Positions 21,899 to 32,574 of a stretch of DNA of 64,000 nt are shown one piece after another. Made by a program: the position numbers and the translations under genes. The DNA comes from Lepraria neglecta. Its lineage: Eukaryota > Ascomycota > Lecanoromycetes > Lecanorales > Stereocaulaceae. A model generated the notes under the pieces. The model saw only the letters and a list, made by a program, of their open reading frames with translations. It made no database searches and was not told the DNA's origin. Location: the NCBI GenBank assembly GCA_033220425.1, contig CM065646.1, forward strand, positions 1,929,501 through 1,993,500. Reading direction: 5' to 3'. The first letter of the stretch is position 1; each line of letters opens with the position of its first letter.

Positions 21899-23520
21899 GT
21901 TAGAGACGCATTTATAACCTCTGATTTCCATACGGCAGCTTAGTTAATAACAGTATACCTTATAATTAGGGCGCTCTAGAATATATAATACACGATAACG
22001 CCGTGGATACACTGCTATAACAAGGTCCAGGGGCTTAATTCGTTAAGCGAGACCTGAAAGACGCCTTTTATCATATTCTAGTAGCTATATCAGACTAGTA
22101 GCTACTAGGTTTCTGTTACGAACCGTGTTGCGTACCAACGGTCCTATGGATTGTTCTCACTAGGGGATGGAGGTGTTACTACACAAGAGGTGAAGCAGGC
22201 TTCAAGTGATGCTAAGCGGGTCTGGTATATGATCAGATGATATATGTTCAGTGCCTAGTCTAAGAGATCTATCGCATGTAGCCAAGTACAAGGTAAGATG
22301 TAATAAGGAAGTTGAGCACGATGGTGAGCAGTGCTCCGCATATATAGACATACGAAATCCATGCCAAGCATCCTTGATCGCATTGATCGCACTGCGCTCA
22401 TCGCTTAGCATGCCAAGCTTTCAGGGTCCTGTCCGAGTCGGACACTGATTCGTCGACTCGAATCATGACGGGCGCTACGCTCCTTGAGCGCATCTCTGAT
22501 TATGTTTCCTGATCGTAACAGTTTCTACTACAATGGTTTCTACTAGAAAGAACGCTATCTACCCTTTAGTTTATATATAGTACCGTTCCTCTTTAACCTA
22601 TTTATAAAGGCGGTCAACTAGATTATAACCGCACTATTACTATAGGCTATAGTATTATACTACTTAGACGACTTCTTCGCTATTCTAGCACTATAAGCCG
22701 GTACTATCGCATACAGCTATTAATTCGATCAAGTATATAATAAATTAGGCCTGTCAGTCAACTATTCGAAGGATGCGATAGGTACAAAAGCTGACTTTAT
22801 AGGAATTAAATTCGATAGTATCCTTATATAGGTATAACTCCCTCCGGATAAGCTAGATAGGGCAGCGCAAGGCCTCCTTAAAAGGCCTACAATCCCATAT
22901 TCGAAGCTCGAGTCAGCAGTCGGTTTCCTGTTATTTACTACCAAAATTATAGTTCCAGGAAGGGCCTTCTTAAGGCGACTTTTTGACGTAATTCGGAGGC
23001 CAGTAGCTATCCTATATATTACCGCAGCTATAAAAGCTGATCTACTATAGTAGTATACCTTCTTAAAGGACTGGAATGGCCTTAAACTACTACGTTACGT
23101 TATTAGTCAACTATCGTAGTATATATAGACTGACGCCTCGAGGAGGCTTGGTATAGGGGGCTATATTCTTAATCACCCAGCCTATTTATACTCGGTCTAG
23201 GACGTCTTTAGTATACCGATTACTACACGCTATCATTATAAAGATATATAATTCAAAGAAATAAAGGCTATTCTTCACGCGATTCAGCTATAGTTGGAAC
23301 GACTCCGGGGATCTAAATTAACCCTTTATTGCGATAATAATGCCTGTATCTATAGGCTACATAAATCCTCGATCCGTAGACCAGCCATAGCTCTACTAAG
23401 GGATATAGCTATGCTCATAGCTAGATATAACATCCACTTGATTCCGGAATAGATCCCAACAGGGGCCAACCAACTGGCCGATGACCTCTCGCGATTCCGG
23501 TATCGAAAAATCGCTAACAG
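21899..23520 (+). pseudogene. DIRS reverse transcriptase and RNase H region, RIP-mutated, split by a solo LTR
   Basis: Before the solo LTR the frame gives LVKRDLKDAFYHILVA (the DIRS RT block, about 22038-22085). After it come the LYYLDDFFAIL active-site block (YLDD at 22661-22672) and AVGFLLFTTKIIVPGRAFLR (about 22915). RNase H blocks follow: FKEIKAILHAIQL (about 23250), LTLYCDNNACIYRLHK (about 23317) and NQLADDLSRFR (about 23468). Frame-breaking codons are TAG or TAA where the frame otherwise continues unchanged, so point mutation and not indels broke it. The two catalytic Asp of YLDD remain. Confidence 0.7.
22114..22520 (-). mobile_element. Solo LTR (407 bp), TSD GTTTC, same family as the 35,472-42,070 chromovirus
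   Basis: Bounded by TGTTACGAACC and GATCGTAACA and flanked by GTTTC on both sides (22109-22113 and 22521-22525). Its reverse complement matches the 3' half of the 424-bp LTRs at 35472 and 41647, for example GCGATAGATCTCTTAG and AGACCCGCTTAGCATCACTT. No internal region is present. It interrupts the DIRS reverse transcriptase. It is much less AT-enriched than its host, consistent with a later arrival. Confidence 0.85.
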
Positions 23521-23929
23521 ATACCCTCAGCTAGGTCACCTAGCTATATCTCCGCCGAGTCAGGGCGGGACCTACTACAATCTTGGTACAGTTAGACCGC
23601 ATTACTATAAGAAGCCGCTTGACTTCTATAGTAGGGGTTAGCAACAAAAATGTCATGGTTCTACATGCATACCTCATGGGCGCATATCTCAGTCTACCAT
23701 GCGGTACATCTCAGCACTAGCTTGGCGCATGCTTATATACAGAATTTGCTCCATAGATTTCTCATCATCATATATATTCAATACATTATTCAAAACATCT
23801 GCATAGAGAGCTCTTTTGCTTCGTTCTCCTGACAAAAAACCCGAAAAACGTATACTATACCAACGCAGTCATATATCACCTATTATGCACTTAGAGGGAT
23901 TATACCTCCCTTCCCAGTAACGGTGAAAT

Positions 23930-24720
23930 TATTAGCCGGTTAGATAGTAGATCTTAGTATAAAACGGGTCAAGGCGAAGATAGTTAAGGCCTACTTAACA
24001 GGCATCAGATCAGCGTATATAGATATAGGCTATAGGGGCCTTGCAGTATTTTATAACCCGTAATTAGAACGTATAATAGTAGGTATGTAACGCCTATAGG
24101 GCGAGGCTAGGACAAAAGAAAGATATCCTATTACTAAGGATCTACTCCTATAAATCCTCCCTTATTTTAACCAGCATAACGAGACTAGTTTAATATTATA
24201 TATAGCCTTTTACCTTGTATTCGCCGTATTCCTCCGTATAGGGGAGTTTACCTATACCGCAAAAGATTGTAATAATCACGAATTCAGCTAGTGGTTCCTG
24301 ACTCGTCGCTTAGTAAGGCTATACGAGAACCATCTAGAGCTTACCCTCCTAGTATTAAAAACGGACCCTTTTAGGCGAGGTATCACCCTTACTATCGCAG
24401 CTTCCGGTAATAGAGTATATATAGTTAAGGCGTTACGCTATTTATTTAAGTGGAAGACTATACTAAATAGTCCCCTCTTCTAGCTAGGAGGCTCTGTATT
24501 TATAAGGGAGATCACTACGAGTTACCTTCGTTAAGTACTTATATTACTTAGGGTAGAAGGTTAGACACTCCTTCCGTAGGGAGGCCACTACCTCCGTATA
24601 AGAGGTAGGCCTTAGTAATAAAGAAATCTAGCTACTAGGGCGATAGAAGTCGGACTCCTATCGTCTATATATAGTCACTTATCCTGAGCGAATACTTATA
24701 GTATTACGTCGGCACCAGCA
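23930..24720 (+). pseudogene. DIRS-type tyrosine recombinase, RIP-mutated
   Basis: Landmarks of the fungal DIRS recombinase: SAYIDIGYRGL; LYIAFYLVFAVFLRIGEFTY (about 24200-24255); TRRLVRLYENHLELTLLVLK; TDPFRRGITLTIAASG; then RHSFRREATTS at about 24563 with the catalytic H and R of the HxxR motif; and KSDSYRLYI with the nucleophile Tyr at 24659-24661. Stops interrupt the frame at positions where Gln or Trp fit. The enzyme would join the cDNA circle into the genome by strand exchange, explaining the absence of a target duplication. Not functional as it stands. Confidence 0.75.
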
Positions 24721-24780
24721 GCGCTAGTACTCGCCAGGAGCCACCCTGCGAGGCCTTCCTCGGAAACCCTCTACGGGGGT

Positions 24781-25281
24781 TTTTCTAGCGCTGGGGCACC
24801 TGTTATAGCCTTTCTAGGCCTGCTAGCCCTGGCGTTAGACCGCCCAAGCATCTATTTACATATCCACTTGTGCCGGTATATATAGCTTCAGGAGTAAGAA
24901 CACTAATCGCTATAGTGGGACTGTGAGTTAGTATATCTTATGATCAGATGCGGTTTCAGCTATGCGCCATGACTATAGGCTATAGCGAGAGATCCGTGCT
25001 TCCTGAGAGCACTATTTGTATAAGTATCCTACCAGCAGTTGGCTCTTCAGTCGAGTACATCTCTTTTAGAGCTATAGCAGTTCTTTCCCGCCTACCCGCA
25101 CTCTATATATAGCCTATATATAGCCTATCTACACTCCAGGTCTATGCCGCCTAGGTATGGGAGTTTTCTAGCGCTGGGGCACCTGTTATAGCCTTTCTAG
25201 GCCTGCTAGCCCTGGCGTTAGACCGCCCAAGCATCTATTTATATATCCGGTGTGTATAGCTTCAGGAGTGAGAACACTAAT
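24781..25281 (+). repeat. Right-end B1-A2-B2 repeat block of the DIRS element
   Basis: B1 (24781-24907) and B2 (25164-25281) both run from TTTTCTAGCGCTGGGGCACC to GAGAACACTAAT or its GTAAGAACACTAAT variant. A2 (24907-25086) copies the left repeat A1. The B1/A2 junction reproduces the join of the element's two ends, as expected for split direct repeats used to template a circular intermediate. Confidence 0.8.
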
Positions 25282-25766
25282 GTTGTGTTCGGTTCCAGAT
25301 TCTGGACTCGTGGTTGACCAAGGAGGCCCGAGTCTAGTAAGCACGCGCCATGGTGTTAATCTCTCCACTATCATTGGACTCCGACATCTGTTCAGTTAGC
25401 TCTTGAAACTGTGGTGCACCATTCTGACTTTGATCGTGGCCCGCTTCTAGATCTCATCTTCGCCTAAAAGCTACAGATTTACTCTAGATGAGCATGACAG
25501 CTGTGAGTTTAGCGGTTTAGTCTTTTAATTCAGGCACATAATGCATCTCTACTGCATGACGTGCAGATTGAAATGTAGGATGCGATCACTAGTATGCTAG
25601 TAGGCTGAGAGCAAAATTCGGGGTCTGGATCCAATGGAAATGGATTAAAAACCGTGTCTTTCCTTTCTTCGTGCTCTGTTTTATCGTACATCCCCACAAA
25701 CTGCCTTTCGGGATTGATTCCATATTGTTGGTGTGTCTCTATTCATCGGACCCTTGCTGTGTCAAG
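25282..25766. other. Boundary between the DIRS element and the second gene island
   Basis: GC-balanced DNA without RIP bias. No gene seen; it should hold the promoter of the secreted-protein gene at 25767. Confidence 0.45.
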
Positions 25767-26270
25767 ATGAAACTCAGACTCGCTCTCGTCATCGCCTTGT
25801 AGGTGCACTTTTCGGGTTCAACCCTCCCAATCTGTCCATTCGCTGCTCCTGAGATATGGTGTTTGGGCTGTACTAGACTCCCAGACAACCTCTTGATTCC
25901 CTTCCTGCGAATAGTAATGCTGACTGCGAATTCTACAGGTCACCCTTTCTAGCGCTCGCTGCGCCTACTGATGGGAACCGGCTCAACGAACGGTACGCTT
26001 TCAAAACAGAGTTCGATTGGATCTCTACCGACATGACCACCCCTAGAGATTTTCAGATAACCGTTCATACCGTGTTTGAGGCGGAAGATTTCAACGCAGC
26101 CTGCTGTAAATTCGATGGTAAATAACCAGAGTCTCTTGCGCCATTTTGTACCCGTCTCCGTGCTATCACGCTGACAGATCCCAGAGGCATGCTATGACTA
26201 CGACATCAAGACTTGCTGTCCAGGTCTCAAATGCCATCATGAATGGCCCAATTATTGTGTCAAAAGATAG
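25767..26270 (+). CDS. Small secreted cysteine-rich protein
   Basis: A three-exon gene below usual ORF cut-offs: 25767-25798, 25939-26117, 26185-26270, giving 98 residues. Residues 1-20 form a signal peptide (MKLRLALVIALSPFLALAAP) with an A-x-A cleavage context. The mature part ends in a compact cysteine-rich tail with the order CC, C, CC, C, C (NAACCKFDEACYDYD, then KTCCPGLKCHHEWPNYC), reminiscent of knottin-like small secreted proteins. Both introns have GT...AG ends; the second has two adjacent usable acceptors, and only the CCCAG one (26184) keeps the cysteine tail in frame. No family is recognised. Fungal proteins of this shape are often apoplastic effectors or antimicrobial peptides, but no function can be assigned from sequence. 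It lies about 490 bases from a transposon end. Confidence 0.6.
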
Positions 26271-26637
26271 AGCGAAGACAGGAAGTGCGGGCGTGAGCAA
26301 ATGGTCTGCAGCCAAATTGTATAGAGAACATAGTCGGGAAATTAGCAGAACGTAAATATGGAATTCATAGTCTCGAGAGTTCTTAGAGTTACTCCATCTA
26401 TCGCTGAAAAGGATTGAGGGTCCAAACGAATCTTGGTACTCCAGATGCAGGATCGATCTACCACCCGTCGCCATCCCGCTCCTCATCTCCGCCGTCCTTC
26501 CAATCCAGCTCCGAACCATTCCTTTCCTGCTCTGACACAACAACGTCCCCGAGTCCTTCCTCTACCCTGTCCAGCTCCGAAGCCTTTCTTCCCCGCTCCG
26601 CCAACAACGCGAAGTGAGCATCCCGCTCCTCCTCATC

Positions 26638-27135
26638 CTACATATCCAGCTCCAAAATCTCTCTCTCCTTCCCCGACGACTTCGCAATCTTCACGTTCCG
26701 CTCTCCCCGCAAGGCCTTCTTCCCCCAAGCATCACCAGACAACGGTGTGTTACCCTCCCATCCAAGCTCCATCTGTACAAACAAGAAGAGGTTCCCATTC
26801 CCATTCCCATCCACGACCTCGACTCTCTCGCCATCCAGCTCTCGATGGAAGGATACGATCACCTTCTCGACATTTTCCATGCTCCCTTTTCTTGTGCCTT
26901 CCACGATTTCAAAGTCTGAGAAAGTGTCTGTGGTAGGATGGTAGTAGCAGGTGAATTCAGCTTCGAATTGACCCCATTTGAAATCCGCGGCGCAGAGCCA
27001 GGTGCCGTCGTCCTCGGGTTGATCTGCGGCGTTGCGGATGTGGATACAGGAGAATGATTGATAGCTTTTGGGCTCTTCGGCAGCGACTTCTGACCAGACG
27101 AAGACGTATTTGGCTTCATCGACGGCCTGAGGCAT
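26638..27135 (-). CDS. Hypothetical protein, 165 residues
   Basis: Minus-strand frame starting at MPQAVDEAKYVFVWSEV (ATG 27135). The frame is open further upstream to 27348, but that part is Leu/Ser-rich and unlike the rest. The protein is mixed alpha/beta in look, with SCIHIRNAADQPEDDGTW, KWGQFEAEFTCYYHP and a Gly/Asn repeat (GNGNGN) near residue 125, and a charged C-terminus. No signal peptide or membrane segment. No family recognised. Plus-strand frames over the same bases (for example 26433-26936, Pro/Ser-rich) are shadows. Confidence 0.5.
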   Translation of the reverse strand: MPQAVDEAKYVFVWSEVAAEEPKSYQSFSCIHIRNAADQPEDDGTWLCAADFKWGQFEAEFTCYYHPTTDTFSDFEIVEGTRKGSMENVEKVIVSFHRELDGERVEVVDGNGNGNLFLFVQMELGWEGNTPLSGDAWGKKALRGERNVKIAKSSGKEREILELDM

Positions 27136-27724
27136 GTTGGGCTCTATTTGATCACTTTTTGGTGTTTCAAGTTTCAAGGTGTGATATGAAGAAGATGGCC
27201 ATGAGGAAAGTTTAGGAAAGTGTCCTGCTAAGTTCCTGAAGAAGACTAAATAGAGTAAATGGTGAGATATTAGTGTTTCAGCAAACAAAGGACTCTCTTG
27301 TTCCCGCGTGGAACCTGCTAGGTGATGTAGGATTCTTTTTAGCTCCATGGCAATCTGTTTGCCTCTGGCGTTGTAAAGGACAATGCCTCACGATGCAGCC
27401 ATGACTGTAATCAATGGGGTCGGTTTGCTGGCTCTCTTGATGTGGGAATTCAGGCTGCGACAACCCTTACGCATGTGCCTTTATCTGATAGGTGAAATGC
27501 TTTCATTTCGTAACAGATTCATCAAACTATTGCTCCAAAGCATGGAGGAAACAATGATTACGCTAATCATAATAACGCCTCTTGGCTCGCTCTCCATTAT
27601 CAGATACACATGGTCGTGACTGACATGAAATGTGACCGCCTAGCGGCAGTTAGATCGGCTTCGTCCTGTATGGACGCAATCCTCCGAGTGTAGAAAACCT
27701 TGACTATCCCCCAATGCAAGACAC
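27136..27724. other. Intergenic stretch
   Basis: About 590 bases between two minus-strand genes. It contains short frames only (such as 27383-27619) and no repeat. Confidence 0.4.
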
Positions 27725-29086
27725 TCATGACGGCGGCGGGCGTATTGGCAGGCGCACGGTCCCAGTGACTTTCTGCCTCTTGAATCCCGGCCCTTCACCC
27801 TCCCACACTTTCAGACCGCTAGCTTTTAGTTCATCCAATACGCTCCAAAACGGTTCCCATGCCTCTTCAATGTCTTCACTGACTGAATGCCTGTCGAAGA
27901 ATCGCTCCTCCTTCCCATCCGAAAGCTCCCGATCATGCAATGGCGATACGGCAATCGCTACCGTGAAAAGGCTTTTGCAGCGCTCACGCACGGATCTTAG
28001 CCGGTTGGCTATTTGCTCTGGATCTGTGTCTGTGAATGCAACGTCTAGGGTCCGTATTGACGTGGGCAAGTAGAGTAGGAAAGTTGAATCAATGTTGCGG
28101 CATCCAACACGAAGATAGAGTAGATGAGGTAGTTGGTCGAGCATGACACGTAGACTTGAGATGGGCGAGCTGGGTCTAGGGGGGCGTTTTCCAAATGACA
28201 TGGCAATGGAAGGATTTTCTGGATCTTCGTTGAAGGAGTAAGTGCGCGCAAGATAAAATCCGGCTTCGTCGAAGAAATCTGGGGGAAGTCCCGTAACGTT
28301 CTGTTCGAGCGAGGTCTTTGATGAGAGTTCGAGAAGTTTGGCAAAGTATTGCAGTAGTAGTGGCGGAATGGCTTCGTCCATGGCCATTACGGCGTGGGTG
28401 ACAGGCCGCTCACTCAGCTCCGGCTTGTACTCCCAAGTTTGTGATTCGCTATCGAGTTTTGGCTGGAGCTTCTTGGCCCAAGCTGTAGCAGAGATGGCGA
28501 GCTCGTTTCCAACAACAGGATCATGGGCTAGCATTTCGTCGTCAAGAGTCGCCCATACCATACTGACTTTTGGATCTCGTTCGAAATCGAAGGTAAGAGA
28601 AAGAAGTTTGGGCAAAGCTCGTAGAGCGGCGTCCCATGCTAGCATCCTGTCTTTGACATACTTTTCCTCGTTGTACTTGAGCAAAAGTGAGGTGAAGCGA
28701 ATTACCAGGTGTCTGATACAGGCGCTGTTTCTGGCTCCAATTTTGCCAAGCCAGCGGATCAGCTGATTAGGATGGACAAGGCTCACGCAGACAGTCCTGT
28801 AAAGAATAGGGGTGATTTCATCACAGGCTCGACGACAGATCCTCAGGTGGCTGTGAGGTGAACTGGAGCTGCTGCCTTTTATTAATCTTGCTTTGGTGGA
28901 TGAGCCGTATCCAAATGACGACCAGGTCATGTCCCTCTCGCAGGCATGGACCCAGATCTGATCCCTGAGTTCGCGGGGGAGGCTCAATAAAGAAGCCATT
29001 TTGGGAGTCGAAGATGATTGGGGGTTGGGTTGAAGTATTGACCAGGTAGGTAAGTGATTAAAGGTGGGAGCCATCCGAGCTGTCAA
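27725..29086 (-). CDS. F-box-like fungal protein
   Basis: Intact single-exon frame of 453 codons, more likely initiated at MASLLSLPRELRDQIWVHAC (about 29000, residue 30 of the long frame). LLSLPRELRDQIW is the conserved opening of the large ascomycete F-box-like/2EXR-type families, followed by LRICRRACDEITPILYRT, the usual second helix pair. The rest is alpha-rich with Leu-spaced segments (LPHLLYLRVGCRNI; PTSIRTLDVAF). No transmembrane segment. Proteins with this N-terminus are thought to be substrate adaptors of SCF ubiquitin ligases, but a Skp1 contact is not shown for this subfamily. The C-terminus ends in RLPIRPPPS. No lesion. Confidence 0.7.
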   Translation of the reverse strand: MTARMAPTFNHLPTWSILQPNPQSSSTPKMASLLSLPRELRDQIWVHACERDMTWSSFGYGSSTKARLIKGSSSSSPHSHLRICRRACDEITPILYRTVCVSLVHPNQLIRWLGKIGARNSACIRHLVIRFTSLLLKYNEEKYVKDRMLAWDAALRALPKLLSLTFDFERDPKVSMVWATLDDEMLAHDPVVGNELAISATAWAKKLQPKLDSESQTWEYKPELSERPVTHAVMAMDEAIPPLLLQYFAKLLELSSKTSLEQNVTGLPPDFFDEAGFYLARTYSFNEDPENPSIAMSFGKRPPRPSSPISSLRVMLDQLPHLLYLRVGCRNIDSTFLLYLPTSIRTLDVAFTDTDPEQIANRLRSVRERCKSLFTVAIAVSPLHDRELSDGKEERFFDRHSVSEDIEEAWEPFWSVLDELKASGLKVWEGEGPGFKRQKVTGTVRLPIRPPPS

Positions 29087-30039
29087 GGGTTGAATTCTTG
29101 ACCAGCGAGTTGGTGATTTCAGTGCGGGTCAAATTGGGGCTGAATACAAACACCACGCTAATTATTAGCGTGACTTGGCAAGATTTCCCTCGACACGATG
29201 AATTGAATTGATAACTGAACATACATGTAATCAATACCTGAGGTATTTCATATCTTCTCTCATGTGTTTTATAGTTGAGACTAGACGTATCCCCGCGAAT
29301 AGAAATTCTTGCATAGGCTAAAGTTTAAACTATAAATTGGTGGCTAGCATTTTGTGCAATCACTTGCTGTAACTGGAGCTGCCAGAGGGAAATCTTGTGA
29401 ACGCTTATCCGGACTATCTTGCTACCCGCGAGATCGGTTGGTAGGGCCTCTCGGTAAACAAGACATCTGTATCGATATTTCGATAAACAAAGATCGAAGT
29501 CAGATTATCCGAGTGCCACCGATTTATCATGCGACGTTGTCCAACAATTTCAATGCTCTATGTTAAGTAAGCCCTTTTCCAGTTTCAGATACCTCTTCGT
29601 ACGAACTCAAAACCTTACCAAATCGCTGTGCATACGGTAGATCTCGGTAAACTACTCCATGAGAATTTCGATGTAGGATCTATATGGTCAGCAAAAACGA
29701 CTCACCGCCATACAAGCTGCCTTTGAAATGTCTTACGCGCCCCATAGGGCTGGCAGAACTTGCATTGCGAGCTGCTTTCCCAATGTGATCCATGTTTGCG
29801 TGCGTTGCAGCCGTTCTCCAGCCCAAGCTGCTCTTTCCCATATCGCTCAAGCGGGAGCCCGTGGATACGGCGTCGTCATCATGCGGTCAAATTACGCCTT
29901 CTTCATCTCTCGAATTTTTTATACAAAAGGTCGTGGTATATCTCATTAAGATGCCCACTACTTCTTCATCTACAGAAACCGATCTCACCGCGTACATTTT
30001 TTTGTTGAATCCAAATAAAAAAGAGCTCACCTTTTCGTC
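29087..30039. other. Divergent intergenic region
   Basis: About 950 bases between the F-box-like gene and the ferritin-like gene, expected to hold both promoters. Short frames near 29354-29566 and 29728-30073 show no feature. Confidence 0.4.
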
Positions 30040-31210
30040 ATGCTTTTTTCAAATACCGCCTTGCTCATTATGAGTCTCGCGGCTGTCGTTCTCGCAGCGC
30101 CAGTCCAGACGGACACATCGACAAGTTGTAGAAGCGACCCACAGTGTGGCCCAATACCCGGAGAGTCTTCGATATATAGCGACTACACCGGCAAAAGCGC
30201 ACCATTCCCAGCAGACAGCACGGCCCCAGTTCCAGCAAACACCACTGGCCCAGCGAGAGAAGACGACATTCTCTTTCAGAACCTCCTCAGTGCCGAATGG
30301 GCCGTCTTCAGCTTCTACCAACAAGGCGTGAAGGCTTTCAACGAATCCTCGTTCATAGACCTCGGTTTCCCAAACACAACGTATCAGAGAATCACAGAGA
30401 TCCGCGACAACGAAGCCGGTCATCTGCGCATTTTCCAGGATTCGATCTCGTCAAACTCTATCAAGCCAGGCGCTTGCAATTACCATTATGGCTTCACCAA
30501 CGCCATGGAATTTCTGTCGCTGCAGAACATCATCGAGGTCTCGAGCATGGCTTTCCTGACTGGCTTAGCACAGCAAGCGAAGACGAATGCGACCACAGGC
30601 GCTCTTGTGGCAGTTGCAGAGACTGAATCGAGGCATGAGGTGAGTTTAACGTTCCACCCAAGTAAGGTATATAACTTTCCCTTTCGGCTGACCTTTGTGC
30701 TAGACCTGGGCTCTCATCGACGTCTGGGGCGAAGATCCCTTCGCCGGTCCTGCAGACACCACATTCGCCTACGCAAACCAGATCCTTTACATAACAACCG
30801 CCAGCTTCATCATCCCAGGTAGCTGTCCCTCCGAGAATCCCACATACCCCAACCCATCCCAGAATTTGCCGCAATTGGACTACAACTCCAGCACGTCTAC
30901 CGGCCATCCCGGATCGCCAATAACGTTCGTGTACAGGGAAAACAAATATACCAATAAAACATCTGTACCGGAGTATGTGTCTGGGAAAGATTACTACGCC
31001 GTTTTCTTTCACGGAGTAAATAACATTACAGAGCCCTACGACACAAAGACAAATTCGTCTGTCATTCCGGCGGTGTTCGATAGCAAAGGAATCATTTTGG
31101 CTGTGATTGCTGATACGCCTGGAGCACCTACGCTGGATAGTGTTGTTGCGGGGCCAATGATTTTGCTGCTGTCGCCCGCGAGTGCGACAAATATTACTGG
31201 GATTGCATAA
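30040..31210 (+). CDS. Secreted ferritin-like domain protein (rds1-type stress response protein)
   Basis: Two exons, 30040-30639 and 30704-31210, joined by a 64-base intron with a GGCTGAC branch site, give 368 residues. Residues 1-20 are a signal peptide (MLFSNTALLIMSLAAVVLAA). A Pro/Ser/Thr-rich linker precedes the ferritin-like helices: ILFQNLLSAEWAVFSFYQQG; RITEIRDNEAGHLRIFQDSI; FLSLQNIIEVSSMAFLTGLA; ALVAVAETESRHETWALIDV. The repeated E...ExxH pattern (EAGH, ESRH) is that of di-iron ferritin-like folds. The C-terminal half (TFVYRENKYTNKTSV onward) is a beta-rich extension with several N-glycosylation sites. Fission yeast rds1 responds to glucose, ammonium and phosphate levels; the molecular role is unknown. 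Frame intact. Confidence 0.8.
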
Positions 31211-31698
31211 GACTGATGTTGAGACAAGTATAATTGGCAGGATGCCATGGCCAGTGGGAGGCATGATTTATGAAAAGGGCGGACAACACCAAAGCCCTCG
31301 GTAGACGAAGTGGAGAAAATCGTAGTTGGAACAAGAAGAATGTGCGTTCTCAGGTGAATGGCCGTTCAAAAGAACAGCCTTTTAAATCTCTACAGACTTA
31401 TGTTGAATCAAATCACGATTTTTCTACAGTAGACGATGTTTACGAAAGGGCCATTGTTTTTTTCATGGTCTCGTAAGCGCAGAAGGTATGGCCTGCCGAT
31501 CCATTTATTGGTCTTTCACAGCATCCCGAATGTACGCACTGCGCAGGATCCAGCAAAGCTGCTCTGGGCCCTGGCTCTCCATGACGCCGGCGGGTTGCAG
31601 GGCTAGGTATAGGCCCTCTAAAGTAGGTGGCCCTGAGGATGCTAACCTGCCCCTGCAATTATCCTCTCTCCCCAAACATGTAGAGTTGACCTGGTAGC
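31211..31698. other. Convergent intergenic stretch
   Basis: About 490 bases between the 3' ends of two converging genes. Short frames only; no supported feature. Confidence 0.45.
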
Positions 31699-32337
31699 TC
31701 ACTTGACCACAAATTCCATCCTCGAAGCGAGAAGAAACCCATACCAAATCGTTGCGCCAATAGCCACAAGGTTGAGATGAATGCTCATAGCATGAGCCCT
31801 TGAGAACGCTCGATTCTTGACTCTCATCTCCTCAGTGCTCTCGGGATCATTATACTTCTTGCCATCCCTCGTTTCTGTAATCATAACCAGATCAGCACGT
31901 ATCATCCCCTCCAACGCCGAAGACATCACCTTGATGAATCCTCTCCACCATCGCTTCCTGTGTCCTGGGTCCATACACCACCAAATTCGACACCGCCAAT
32001 GCTCCTCCCAGCGCCATTGGTGCCAGATCGCCAGCCGAGGAGACGAGGGACACAGGGCCGTATGGTGGATGAGTAGCTGCAGTCAAGAGGAAGAGGAGGG
32101 ATTGTAGGCGGAAGTATGCAGGAAAGACGCGTTTCTGCAGTGTGGTGAAGGCGGGCATGGGCAGTGCGTTGTAGCAGACTTTGGTCATGACGAAGCTCTG
32201 GAGTGGATTCAGTCTGACGGCGCATGCTGTCCACAGTAGAGGGGGAGTACCTGGTAGAGCTCTGTGCCGAGCAGGGTGCCGTAGAGCATGATGTGGTAGG
32301 GTGCAAGATTAGCTAGAGGGGCTAGGGAAGCCATCAT
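31699..32337 (-). CDS. TMEM205-like (DUF4149-type) membrane protein
   Basis: Three exons, 32337-32251, 32197-31930 and 31874-31699, total 176 residues with all joins in frame. Splicing gives GTELYQSFVMTKVCYNALP, then FTTLQKRVFPAYFRLQSLLF, a helix in GDLAPMALGGALAVSNLVVYG, VERIHQETRDGKKYNDPE and a final helix LNLVAIGATIWYGFLL. The F(Q)SFV...ALP...FxxLQxRxFPxYF block and ERxxQETRDG are typical of fungal TMEM205-like four-helix membrane proteins. Their role is not established; the human namesake has been linked to drug resistance and trafficking. Introns are 53 and 55 bases. The start codon has a second ATG directly after it. Confidence 0.78.
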
Positions 32338-32574
32338 GGCGGTATAAACTTGTGGGGAGCGCAGAGGAGGCCGGTCAGCGGCAATTGAATTTTTTCGTAG
32401 TGCCTGACTCGGGCGGTCATGATGAGAGGAGGATGCATTCACAATGGACGGAGAAGGTAGAAGGTGCAAAGGATGGGTGCCTAAAGCGAGAATCGGCTCC
32501 GTCGCCGACTAATTTAAGGAATCTGCAGCCGAGCCTCTGCTTAGTCAGCGAACCTCCAGGTGAACAGGTTATTT

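Larger units (their letters stand above)
18213..25281 (+). mobile_element. DIRS/PAT-like tyrosine-recombinase retrotransposon with split direct repeats, RIP-mutated
   Basis: The end structure is A1 (18213-18392), internal region, B1 (24781-24907), A2 (24907-25086), spacer, B2 (25164-25281). This is the split-direct-repeat layout known for PAT/Ngaro-type DIRS elements, with no target duplication visible. Internally: a Lys/Ser-rich gag-like start (MAVAIYKSATSKKASKKASK at 18503), a reverse transcriptase with YLDDFF (22661), RNase H-like blocks (CDNNACI near 23331; QLADDLSRFR near 23490) and a tyrosine recombinase (about 23930-24720). Almost all in-frame stops fall where Gln or Trp is expected. 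Nested inside are a TIR element (19004-19620), an LTR of the minisatellite family (20560-21898) and a solo LTR (22114-22520). Removing them leaves about 4.7 kb. Confidence 0.8.

Noticed and set aside
26433-26936. Plus-strand Pro/Ser-rich ORF of 167 codons
   Set aside because: It overlaps the minus-strand hypothetical gene at 26638-27135. Its composition is what antisense reading of Glu/Gly-rich codons gives.
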